From Actinomycetospora sp. NBRC 106375 (GTDB taxonomy: Bacteria; Actinomycetota; Actinomycetes; Mycobacteriales; Pseudonocardiaceae), in NCBI RefSeq assembly GCF_030269665.1, contig NZ_BSTS01000004.1, forward strand, positions 305,908 through 369,907: a stretch of 64,000 bases of DNA, given 5' to 3'. A model generated the notes under the pieces. That model ran no database searches. It was not told the origin of the DNA and saw only the letters and a list, made by a program, of their open reading frames with translations. Position 1 is the first letter of the stretch, and the number at the start of each line of letters is the position of its first letter. The position numbers were made by a program, and so were the translations under genes. Below are positions 27,978 through 35,220 of this stretch, in pieces.

Positions 27978-28748
27978 ATGGTCCAGGCCGACCAGTCCCC
28001 CACGCACGCTCCGGGTCGTCACGACGGCCCGCCCGGCGGCACCGTGCGCCACGCGCTCGCCCTGGTCCGCGAGACCCTCCCCCCGCTGCACCCCGGCGGC
28101 GCCCCCGTGATCGGCGCGGTCGCCGCCGCGGCGCTCGGCCTGCGCGCGCTGCGCGGGCGGGGCACGCTCGGCGGGCTCGCCGTCACGGCCGGCGTCGCCG
28201 CGTTCTTCCGTGCCCCGCACCGCACGACGCCACGCCGCGCGGGCATCGCCGTCGCCCCGGCCGACGGCACCGTGAGCCTCGTCGACACCGCCGAGCCGCC
28301 CGAGGACCTCGTCGCCCGCGGCCTGCCACCCGGGCCGCGCCCGCGCGTGAGCGTCTTCCTGTCGGTGTACGACGTGCACGTGCAGCGGGTCCCGGTGGAC
28401 GGCCAGGTCCGGGCGGTCGAGCACCGCCCCGGCAGCTACCTGTCCGCCGACCTCCCCGCGGCGAGCGACACCAACGCCCGCACCGCGATGTGGGTGCACG
28501 GCACCGAGGGCCACGACCTCGCGGTCCTGCAGATCGCGGGGCTCGTCGCGCGGCGGATCGTCTGCGACGCGGCCCCCGGCGACGAGGTGCGCGCGGGCGA
28601 CGTCTACGGCCTCATCCGCTTCGGCTCCCGCGTCGACCTGCTGCTGCCCCCGGGCAGCACGATCCACGTCGAACCCGGACAGCGGGCGGTCGGCGGGGAG
28701 ACGGTACTGGCCGATCTGCCCATTCCGGGCGAAACTGGGACACGATGA
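27978..28748 (+). CDS. psd: Phosphatidylserine decarboxylase
   Basis: Protein of 256 residues. It converts phosphatidylserine to phosphatidylethanolamine using a pyruvoyl group made by self-cleavage. The cleavage site is RFGSRVDLLLP (Gly-Ser at about 215-216). Conserved pieces are FFRAPHR, APADGTVSLVD and FLSVYDVHVQRVPVDG. The N-terminus has a hydrophobic stretch (VIGAVAAAALGL) that could hold the enzyme at the membrane. The stop overlaps the start of pssA by 4 nt (ATGA). Psd, PssA and the AAA ATPase form a tightly coupled operon with the mycobacterial order. Confidence 0.95.
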   Translation: MVQADQSPTHAPGRHDGPPGGTVRHALALVRETLPPLHPGGAPVIGAVAAAALGLRALRGRGTLGGLAVTAGVAAFFRAPHRTTPRRAGIAVAPADGTVSLVDTAEPPEDLVARGLPPGPRPRVSVFLSVYDVHVQRVPVDGQVRAVEHRPGSYLSADLPAASDTNARTAMWVHGTEGHDLAVLQIAGLVARRIVCDAAPGDEVRAGDVYGLIRFGSRVDLLLPPGSTIHVEPGQRAVGGETVLADLPIPGETGTR

Positions 28749-29905
28749 CGCCCGAGACCGCGGCGGGACGCGGCGGGGGCCGCGGGGTGCGGCTCCTGCC
28801 CAACGCGGTGACCGTGCTGGCGCTGTGCTCCGGGCTCTCCGGCGTGCAGTTCATGATCTCGGACAACCGCGTCGCCGCGCTGGCCGCGATCGCGCTCGCG
28901 GCGGTGTTCGACGCGCTCGACGGCCGCCTCGCCCGCCTGCTCGACGCGACGAGCCGCATGGGCGCCGAGCTCGACTCGTTGTCGGACTGCGTGTCCTTCG
29001 GCGTCTCGCCCGCGCTGATCCTCTTCCTCTGGACGCTGAACGACATCCGGATCGGCTGGGTGGTCGCGCTCGTCATGGTCGTGTCGGCGGCCCTGCGACT
29101 GGCCCGGTTCAACACGCTCTCCGACGACGACGAGGCGCCGCCGTACACCGGCGAGTTCTTCGTCGGCGTCCCCTCCCCGGCCGGCGCGCTCGTCGCCCTG
29201 GCGCCCCTCGCCCTCGAGATCCAGCTCGGCCCCGGGTTCTGGTCGATGCCCGCGGTCGTCGCGGTGTGGACCGTCCTCGTCGGCACCCTCATGATCAGCC
29301 GCGTGCCGACCGCGTCGCTGAAGAGCGTGCGGGTGCCCTCGCGGTTCGTGGCGCCGCTGCTCGTGGCGGTCGCGTTCGCGGCGGCGGCGCTCGTGACGTT
29401 CCCGTTCGTCGTCTACGCCGTCGCCGTGGCGGCCTACCTGGTGCACATCCCCTGGGCGATCACCCGGTACCGCTGGCTGGGCCGGCACCCCGAGGTGTGG
29501 CACGTGCCGCCGCGACAGCGCCGTGCGGTCCGCCGCGCCCACCGCCGACTGGGCCTGGCCCCGCCGCGGCGCAACCTGCGCCGCCGCGTCGCCGGTGCCG
29601 CCGCCCGGGCCGGCACCGCCGCCCGCAACATCGGGCGCGACCGGGACCGGCGCGGCGGCGAGCCCACCGCGCCGCTGCCCCCGCCGGGCCCGCCGGCCGG
29701 GCCCCCCGACCGGTCCCCCGAGCGGGCCGGCGGGCGCACCGGCGACCGCAATGGCGACCGCAACGGCCGCCGCCCCGCGGACCGGCTCGGCGACGGCCGC
29801 CCGCGGCCCCGCGGGTCACGGCGGCTCGGGCTGCGCCGCCAGCGCGACGACCGTCCCCGCGAGGACCGACCGCGCGAGGACCGACCGAGGGACGACCGCC
29901 CGTGA
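28745..29905 (+). CDS. pssA: CDP-diacylglycerol--serine O-phosphatidyltransferase
   Basis: Protein of 386 residues, making phosphatidylserine, the substrate of Psd. The CDP-alcohol phosphatidyltransferase signature is complete: DGRLAR at about residues 57-62, then GAELDSLSD with the spacing DGx2ARx8Gx3Dx3D. Six to eight membrane helices are visible up to about residue 235. The C-terminal ~130 residues are an Arg/Pro/Asp-rich hydrophilic extension ending in EDRPREDRPRDDRP repeats, longer than in most family members. Start and stop both overlap neighbouring genes by 4 nt. Confidence 0.95.
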   Translation: MTPETAAGRGGGRGVRLLPNAVTVLALCSGLSGVQFMISDNRVAALAAIALAAVFDALDGRLARLLDATSRMGAELDSLSDCVSFGVSPALILFLWTLNDIRIGWVVALVMVVSAALRLARFNTLSDDDEAPPYTGEFFVGVPSPAGALVALAPLALEIQLGPGFWSMPAVVAVWTVLVGTLMISRVPTASLKSVRVPSRFVAPLLVAVAFAAAALVTFPFVVYAVAVAAYLVHIPWAITRYRWLGRHPEVWHVPPRQRRAVRRAHRRLGLAPPRRNLRRRVAGAAARAGTAARNIGRDRDRRGGEPTAPLPPPGPPAGPPDRSPERAGGRTGDRNGDRNGRRPADRLGDGRPRPRGSRRLGLRRQRDDRPREDRPREDRPRDDRP

Positions 29906-32172
29906 GCGCGCTGACCGGGGTCGACCTCCTCGCCCGGCTGGGCACGTCCGCGGGCGACGCGCGCCGCGGCGTCGTCCGCCTGCACCCCGAGGTGATCACC
30001 GCGCTCGGGCTGCAGTCCTGGGACGCGGTCCGGGTCACCGGCGTGCGCACGACCGCCGCACTCGTCGCCCCGGCCGCCGACCCGGCCGGGCCGGGGACCG
30101 CGGTGCTCGACGAGACGACGATGGTCAACGCGGGCGTGGTCGACGGCTCGACGGTCGGGGTCATCGCGGCGCCCGTCGTGCTCGCGCGCCACGTGGAGCT
30201 GGCCGGTTCCCGCCTGGCGACCGCCGCGCTCGCCCCGGAGACGCTGCGCCTGGCCCTGACCGGCAAGGTCCTGCTCCCCGGCGACACGCTCTCGCTGTTG
30301 CCCCAGGACCTGTCCCAGGTCCCGGGCGCCGACGCCGCCGGTGCCCGGCGCGGGCTCGCGGCCGCGCTCGGCGGCACGTGGACCACCGAGCTGGTCACCG
30401 TCACCGCCGCCGACCCGCCCGCGGGTGCCGAGCCGCACGCCGCCCTCGCCGTCGGGCCGACCACGGTCGTCGGCTGGCGCAACGGGGCGAGCACGACCGC
30501 CCCGGCGCGTGTCGCCGCCACGGGGGTGCCCGCGCGCGTGACCGCCGCTCCCGTCGCGGTGCCGGCCACCGCGCTGCCGGAGGAGGTCGTCACCGAGCCC
30601 GCGGTCGCCGTCGGCGACCTCGTCGGTCACGGGGACGCGGCCCGCCGCCTCGGCGAGTGGTTCGACCTCGTCTTCCGCCGCCCCGAGCTCCTCGAGCGCC
30701 TCGGGGCCGCGGCCCGGCTCGGGGTGCTGGTCAGCGGCCCCGAGGGCGTCGGGAAGACGACCTTCGTGCGCTCGGTGGCCGCGGCGGCGGACGCCCGGGT
30801 GGTCCGCCTCGACGGGCCCGCGGCGGCCGCGATCGAGGCCGGCGCGGCGGCGGCGAGGGTGCGCGAGTGCGTCGACGACGCGATGTCGACCTCGCCCGGG
30901 GTCCTGCTCGTGACCGACGCCGAGGTGCTGCTGCCCGCGGCCGACCCGCCGCCGCTCTCGACGCTCGTGCTCGAGGCCCTCGGCCGCGCCGCGAACACGG
31001 GGGGCGTCGCGCTCGTCGTCACCTCGTCGCGGGCGGAGGCGCTCGATCCCCGCATCCGGGGCGCCGACCTCGTGGACCGCGAGCTCACCCTGCCCGCACC
31101 CGGCGACCGGGAACGCGCCGAGCTGCTGCGGGTGCTCCTGCGCGGCGTGCCGCTGGCCAAGGACGTCGACCTCGACACGGTCGGCGCACGGACGCCCGGG
31201 TTCGTGGCCGGCGACCTCGTCGCCCTGCGCCGCGAGGCCGCGGTCCGCGCGGCGCTGCGGGTGGGCCCGGACGCCGACGGCGACCCGACGCTCGAGACCG
31301 ACGACCTGCTCGGCGCGGTGACGTCGGTGCGCCCGGCGTCCCTGTCGTCGGGGTCCCAGACGCTGTCCTCCGGCGGGCTGACCCTGGAGCGGGTCGGCGA
31401 CATGGTCGAGACCAAGCAGGCGCTCACCGAGACCGTGCTCTGGCCGCTGCGCTACCCCGACTCGTTCGCCCGGCTCGGCGTCGACCCGCCCCGCGGCGTG
31501 CTGCTCTACGGCCCGCCCGGGTGCGGCAAGACGTTCCTCGTGCGGGCGCTGGCGGGCACCGGCGCGCTCAACGTGTTCGTCGTCAAGGGCGCCGAGGTGC
31601 TGGACAAGTTCGTCGGCGAGTCCGAGCGCGCGGTGCGGGCGCTGTTCCGGCGCGCGGCGGCCGCGGCCCCGGCACTGGTGTTCCTCGACGAGATCGACGC
31701 GCTCGCGCCGCGGCGGGGCGGCTCCACGGACGCCGGGGTGGCCGACCGGGTCGTCGCCGCCCTGCTCACCGAGCTCGACGGCGCCGAGCCGCTGCGCGAC
31801 GTCGTCGTCCTCGGCGCCACCAACCGTCCCGAGCTCATCGACCCCGCGCTGCTGCGGCCCGGGCGCCTGGAACGGCGCGTCTACGTGCCGCCGCCGGACG
31901 CCGCGGCCCGCGCGGACATCCTGCGGGCGTCCTCACGGGACACCCCGCTGGCCGACGACGTCGACCTCGACGCGCTCGCCGAGGACCTCGACCGCTACTC
32001 GGCGGCCGACTGCGCGGCCCTGATCCGCGAGGCGGCGCTGACGGCGATGCGCGCCTCGCTCGACTCCACCGAGGTCACCGCGAGCGACCTGGCGACGGCC
32101 CGCGCGGCCGTCCGGCCGTCGCTCGACCCGGCCCAGCTCGCGGCGCTCGAGGCGTACGCGGACCAGAACTGA
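29902..32172 (+). CDS. CDC48-like AAA ATPase with two AAA domains
   Basis: Protein of 756 residues, like mycobacterial Rv0435c. An N-terminal CDC48_N-like double-psi region (HPEVITALGLQSWDAVRVTG) is followed by two AAA domains. Domain 1 has Walker A GPEGVGKT (about 280-287), but its Walker B reads LLVTDAEVLL, without the usual DE pair, so hydrolysis there may be weak. Domain 2 is canonical: GPPGCGKT (about 537-544), FLDEIDAL (about 594-601), GATNRPELIDPALLRPGRLE. GTG 29902 overlaps the pssA stop by 4 nt. The protein's target is unknown; the invariant link to phospholipid genes suggests a membrane-related remodelling role (inference). Confidence 0.93.
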   Translation: MSALTGVDLLARLGTSAGDARRGVVRLHPEVITALGLQSWDAVRVTGVRTTAALVAPAADPAGPGTAVLDETTMVNAGVVDGSTVGVIAAPVVLARHVELAGSRLATAALAPETLRLALTGKVLLPGDTLSLLPQDLSQVPGADAAGARRGLAAALGGTWTTELVTVTAADPPAGAEPHAALAVGPTTVVGWRNGASTTAPARVAATGVPARVTAAPVAVPATALPEEVVTEPAVAVGDLVGHGDAARRLGEWFDLVFRRPELLERLGAAARLGVLVSGPEGVGKTTFVRSVAAAADARVVRLDGPAAAAIEAGAAAARVRECVDDAMSTSPGVLLVTDAEVLLPAADPPPLSTLVLEALGRAANTGGVALVVTSSRAEALDPRIRGADLVDRELTLPAPGDRERAELLRVLLRGVPLAKDVDLDTVGARTPGFVAGDLVALRREAAVRAALRVGPDADGDPTLETDDLLGAVTSVRPASLSSGSQTLSSGGLTLERVGDMVETKQALTETVLWPLRYPDSFARLGVDPPRGVLLYGPPGCGKTFLVRALAGTGALNVFVVKGAEVLDKFVGESERAVRALFRRAAAAAPALVFLDEIDALAPRRGGSTDAGVADRVVAALLTELDGAEPLRDVVVLGATNRPELIDPALLRPGRLERRVYVPPPDAAARADILRASSRDTPLADDVDLDALAEDLDRYSAADCAALIREAALTAMRASLDSTEVTASDLATARAAVRPSLDPAQLAALEAYADQN

Positions 32173-32239
32173 CCGTCAGCGGGGGGCCACCGCTGCCACC
32201 GGGTGTCCGCAGCGCCACACGCTCGCCGCGCACCACCCG

Positions 32240-33004
32240 CTACCCGCGGTTCTGGCCCCAGTTGTTCGTCGCGATGACGATGACGCCGGGCGAGGCGTTC
32301 TGGATGCCGTCGAAGCGGGGCATCGAGCGCAGCCCGAACTCGCCGGCGATGGCGTCGGCGGCGCCCTGCTCGCCGGTGCCAGGACGGTAGTAGACGGTGC
32401 TCTCGGGGATCATGCCGTTGGGGTAGTTGCCGACCTCGACGACGTTCCAGCCCTGCCCGCGCATCTCGCCGGCGGCGCGGTCGGCGAGGCCCTGGATGGT
32501 CGAGTTGTTGAACACCCGGACCTGGGCCGCGGACTGCACGCCGCCTCCGCCACCGGAGCCACCGCCGGAGCCACCACCGGAGCCACCACCGGAGCCACCA
32601 CCGGAGCCACCGCCGGAGCCGCCCGACCCGGCAGCGCCGCCGGCGTCGCCGGGGACGATGGGGGCGCCGACGAGCGGGCCGCCACCTCCGGCCCCACCGG
32701 CGGGGGCGCCGGCGCCCGCTCCGGGGGCGCCGGCTGGCCCCGGGGCCAGCGCCGGGCCACCGGGCTGTCCGGGCTGTCCGGGACCGGGGACGCCGGCCTG
32801 GTTCGGCGCAGCGGGGGTCGGTGTCGCGCCGTTCGCGCCCGGGAGGGGCGCGGCGGTGGGGCTCGCGGGCGCGGCCGTGGGGCTGGCGGGCCCCTCCCCG
32901 CCGAGAGCGAGGAGGCCGATGACGGCGGCCACGCCCGCCACGGCGAGCAGCACGATGCCCGCGATGCGCATGCGCGAGGCGTCGGCGGACCCGGGCCCTG
33001 TCAT
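32240..33004 (-). CDS. Membrane protein with C-terminal LytR_C domain
   Basis: Protein of 254 residues resembling mycobacterial Rv0431. Order: short cytoplasmic N-terminus, one transmembrane helix (about 13-34, IAGIVLLAVAGVAAVIGLLAL), a ~125-residue Pro/Ala/Gly linker ending in GGSGGGS repeats, then a LytR_C domain (VRVFNNSTIQGLADRAAGEM, then GWNVVEVGNYPN, at about 161-245). LytR_C domains occur in cell-wall ligases and stand-alone proteins; without a LytR_Cps2A domain it has no ligase activity. In mycobacteria a relative affects vesicle release, which is outside knowledge and not shown here. It is 53 nt downstream of DUF3263 on the same strand. Confidence 0.9.
   Translation of the reverse strand: MTGPGSADASRMRIAGIVLLAVAGVAAVIGLLALGGEGPASPTAAPASPTAAPLPGANGATPTPAAPNQAGVPGPGQPGQPGGPALAPGPAGAPGAGAGAPAGGAGGGGPLVGAPIVPGDAGGAAGSGGSGGGSGGGSGGGSGGGSGGGSGGGGGVQSAAQVRVFNNSTIQGLADRAAGEMRGQGWNVVEVGNYPNGMIPESTVYYRPGTGEQGAADAIAGEFGLRSMPRFDGIQNASPGVIVIATNNWGQNRG
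32549..32620. repeat. 12-bp tandem repeat encoding (GGGS)n linker
   Basis: About six units of the type ACCACCGGAGCC (some ACCGCC) encode a Gly-Gly-Ser linker in the LytR_C protein. It is an in-frame minisatellite that can change linker length in four-residue steps. Confidence 0.88.
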
Positions 33005-33057
33005 CTCCTGCTCCCCTCAGCGGCGGTGATCGCTGCCGCGACGGGATCAGGAGACCA

Positions 33058-33357
33058 TCAACGAGGCTCTACACCGAGGCGACGCGCCGCACGGGCACGC
33101 TGCCGGCTCTGCCTCAGGCGCCTCAGGCGTTTCACGAGCATCGGGTCGGCCGCGAGGGCCTCCGGGCGGTCGACCAGGGCGTTGAGCACCTGGTAGTAGC
33201 GGGTGGCGGACATGTCGAAGAGCTCGCGGATCGCCTGCTCCTTGGCGCCCGCGTACTTCCACCACTGACGCTCGAACGCGAGAATCTCCCGGTCGCGACG
33301 GTCGAGCCCGTCCGACGGCTCGTCCTGCGGGGCATGCGCTCGTACGGCGTCCGCCAC
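33058..33357 (-). CDS. DUF3263 protein
   Basis: Protein of 99 residues, like mycobacterial Rv0430. The DUF3263 core is LDRRDREILAFERQWWKYAG, then KEQAIRELFDMSATRYYQVL. It looks like a small helix-turn-helix protein, and DNA binding is plausible. GTG 33357 is preceded by GGAGG. It is divergent from def, with the palindrome CGAATGACA-CGCC-TGTCATTCG in between, and is followed by the LytR_C gene on the same strand. Autoregulation through that palindrome is possible (inference). Confidence 0.92.
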   Translation of the reverse strand: MADAVRAHAPQDEPSDGLDRRDREILAFERQWWKYAGAKEQAIRELFDMSATRYYQVLNALVDRPEALAADPMLVKRLRRLRQSRQRARAARRLGVEPR

Positions 33358-33396
33358 GCTGCTCGCCTCCTGCCCACCACGGCGTCCCGCTGACCG

Positions 33397-33418
33397 CGAA
33401 TGACACGCCTGTCATTCG
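33397..33418. promoter_or_regulatory. Palindromic operator between DUF3263 and def
   Basis: CGAATGACA-CGCC-TGTCATTCG: two perfect 9-bp arms around 4 bp, 40 bp upstream of the DUF3263 start. It is probably a binding site for a dimeric regulator. The DUF3263 protein itself is a candidate. Confidence 0.6.
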
Positions 33419-33505
33419 GGCCCCTCCATTACAGCACGAGGCCCCGACAACGCGGTGACTCCAGCCGTCGAGAACCCGCGAGCGGGGGGCACTACGGTGC
33501 CCGCC

Positions 33506-34093
33506 GTGACCGTCAGGCCCATCGTCATCGTCGGTGAGCCGGTGCTGCACCGGCCCACCCGCCCGGTCACGCCCGACGAGCTGGGCGGGGAGTCCTTGAA
33601 GACCCTCGTCGACGACCTCTTCGAGACCATGGACGTGGCCAACGGCGTCGGGCTGGCCGCCAACCAGATCGGCGACGACCGGCGAGTCTTCGTCTACGAC
33701 TGCCCGGATCCCGAGCTCGACGGGGAGCACCGCCGCGGCGTCGTGGTCAACCCGGTGCTCACCGTCGGCGCGCCGACCGAGACCATGCCCGACCCCGACG
33801 ACGACCACGAGGGCTGCCTGTCCGTGCCCGGCGAGTCGTTCCCGACGGGACGCGCCGAGTACGCCGAGGTCCGTGGCGTCGACGTCGACGGAGCCGAGAT
33901 CGTCGTGACCGGGCACGGCTACCTCGCCCGCTGCCTCCAGCACGAGACCGACCACCTCGACGGCCACCTCTACCTCGACCGCCTGGTCGGCCGGCACAAG
34001 CGCGCCGCGAAGCGCGCCGTCCGCGACCACGGCTGGGGTGTCCCGGGCCGGTCCTGGCTCCCCGGCGTCGACCCGGACCCCTTCGGCCACTAG
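33506..34093 (+). CDS. def: Peptide deformylase
   Basis: Protein of 195 residues that removes the formyl group from nascent proteins; a metalloenzyme. All three motifs are present: [18 protein letters not shown] (Cys metal ligand) and QHETDHLDG (HExxH-type, two His ligands). The C-terminal extension ending [11 protein letters not shown] is typical of actinobacterial Def. Start: GTG 33506 lies exactly 7 nt after a TACGGT -10 box (33493-33498) and makes the N-terminus co-linear with the M. tuberculosis enzyme, so leaderless initiation is likely; GTG 33497 is the alternative. An R1 repeat starts 8 nt after the stop. Confidence 0.95.
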   Translation: MTVRPIVIVGEPVLHRPTRPVTPDELGGESLKTLVDDLFETMDVANGVGLAANQIGDDRRVFVYDCPDPELDGEHRRGVVVNPVLTVGAPTETMPDPDDDHEGCLSVPGESFPTGRAEYAEVRGVDVDGAEIVVTGHGYLARCLQHETDHLDGHLYLDRLVGRHKRAAKRAVRDHGWGVPGRSWLPGVDPDPFGH

Positions 34094-34100
34094 CGAGCGG

Positions 34101-34157
34101 GTGTTGCAGCGAACGCGCTGTTCGCTGCTTCTACGCGGCCGAAGTCCCCGTTGATCA
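34101..34157 (+). repeat. R1 dispersed 3'-end repeat, copy 4 (reference copy)
   Basis: The best-formed copy, 57 bp. Perfect 9-bp hairpin GCAGCGAAC-GCGCT-GTTCGCTGC at 34106-34128, then the tail CTTCTACGCGGCCGAAG and TCCCCGTTGATCA. The second small stem CTTC/GAAG also pairs. It lies 8 nt after the def stop in the def orientation. Confidence 0.9.
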
Positions 34158-34219
34158 CGGGGTTCCGCCGACAGCGGACATGGCGGCCGGGGCTGGTGCA
34201 ACGGTGTAAGCACGGATGC

Positions 34220-35128
34220 ATGGACGAGCTCGACGCCTACTCCCGCACCGTGAGCACGGTCGCGGCCGCCGTGGGTCCGTCGGTCGCCGCGGTGCGCGCG
34301 GGTCGGGGCAGCGGGTCGGCGGTGGTCGTCGACCACGGCGTCCTGGTGACGAACGCGCACGTGGTCGGCCAGAGCGCAACCGGGTCCGTGGCCTACGCCG
34401 ACGGCACCGAGGGCCGGGTCACGGTGCGCGGCACCGACCCGCTCTCCGACCTCGCCGTGCTCGTCACGCCCGACCCGACGCCGCCCGCGCTCGAGCTCGG
34501 CGACGCGGGCGGTCTGGTCGTGGGCCAGCTCGTCGTGGCCGTCGGGAACCCGCTGGGGCTCGCGGGGTCGGTGACGGCCGGGGTGGTCAGCGGGCTCGGG
34601 CGGGCGCTGCCGGTGCGCAGCGGGTCGGCCAGCCGGGTCGTCGAGGACGTGATCCAGACCGACGCCGCGCTGAACCCCGGCAACTCCGGCGGCGCGTTGG
34701 CCGACGCGTCGGGCCGCGTCGTCGGCATCAACACCGCCGTCGCCGGGGTGGGCGTGGGGCTCGCCGTCCCGGTCACCGCGACCACGCGCCGCATCCTCGA
34801 CACCCTGCGGGCCGAGGGCCGGGTCCGCCGCGGCTACCTCGGGCTCGTCGGGGCCCCGGCGCCGCTGCCGGCCGACATCGCCACCCGCCTCGGGCGCCCG
34901 CGGGGCCTGCGCGTGGCCGAGGTGGTGCCCGGCAGCCCGGCCGCGCGGGCGGGGCTGCACGCCGGCGACCTCGTGGTCTCCGCCGACCGCGAGCCGGTGA
35001 GCGACGCCCAGGGCCTGCAGCGGCGACTGTTCGCGACCTCGATCGGGCGGCAGATGCCGGTGACGGTCCTGCGGGGCTCCGCGATGGTCGACGTCATCGC
35101 CGTGCCCTCGGAGCTCGCGGACGCCTGA
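34220..35128 (+). CDS. HtrA-like trypsin-type serine protease with PDZ domain
   Basis: Protein of 302 residues. The S1C catalytic triad is visible: His in TNAHVVG (about 47), Asp in LSDLAVLV (about 76), Ser in NPGNSGGALAD (about 155). A PDZ domain follows (GYLGLVGAP, then VVPGSPAARAGLHAGDLVVS, at about 215-295). There is no signal peptide or membrane helix with this start, so it appears cytoplasmic, unlike DegP or most actinobacterial HtrA proteins. ATG 34220 lies 7 nt after TAAGCA, which may be a weak leaderless -10; an in-frame upstream extension has no conserved features. Confidence 0.88.
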   Translation: MDELDAYSRTVSTVAAAVGPSVAAVRAGRGSGSAVVVDHGVLVTNAHVVGQSATGSVAYADGTEGRVTVRGTDPLSDLAVLVTPDPTPPALELGDAGGLVVGQLVVAVGNPLGLAGSVTAGVVSGLGRALPVRSGSASRVVEDVIQTDAALNPGNSGGALADASGRVVGINTAVAGVGVGLAVPVTATTRRILDTLRAEGRVRRGYLGLVGAPAPLPADIATRLGRPRGLRVAEVVPGSPAARAGLHAGDLVVSADREPVSDAQGLQRRLFATSIGRQMPVTVLRGSAMVDVIAVPSELADA

Positions 35129-35178
35129 GACCCCGCTCACCCGCCCGGTCCAGGGTGCCGAGGGCCGGAGGCACGACC

Positions 35179-35220
35179 TACGCTCGGCCGATGGGAGTAC
35201 GTCGGAGCCGCGCGCGGTGA
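35179..35220 (+). promoter_or_regulatory. Leaderless-type promoter and 9-codon micro-ORF before the BTAD regulator
   Basis: A TACGCT -10 box (35179-35184) lies 6 nt before ATG 35191. That ATG opens a 9-codon frame (MGVRRSRAR) whose TGA overlaps the GTG of the regulator gene as GTGA. This would be a leaderless micro-ORF translationally coupled to the large gene. The evidence is positional only. Confidence 0.4.
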
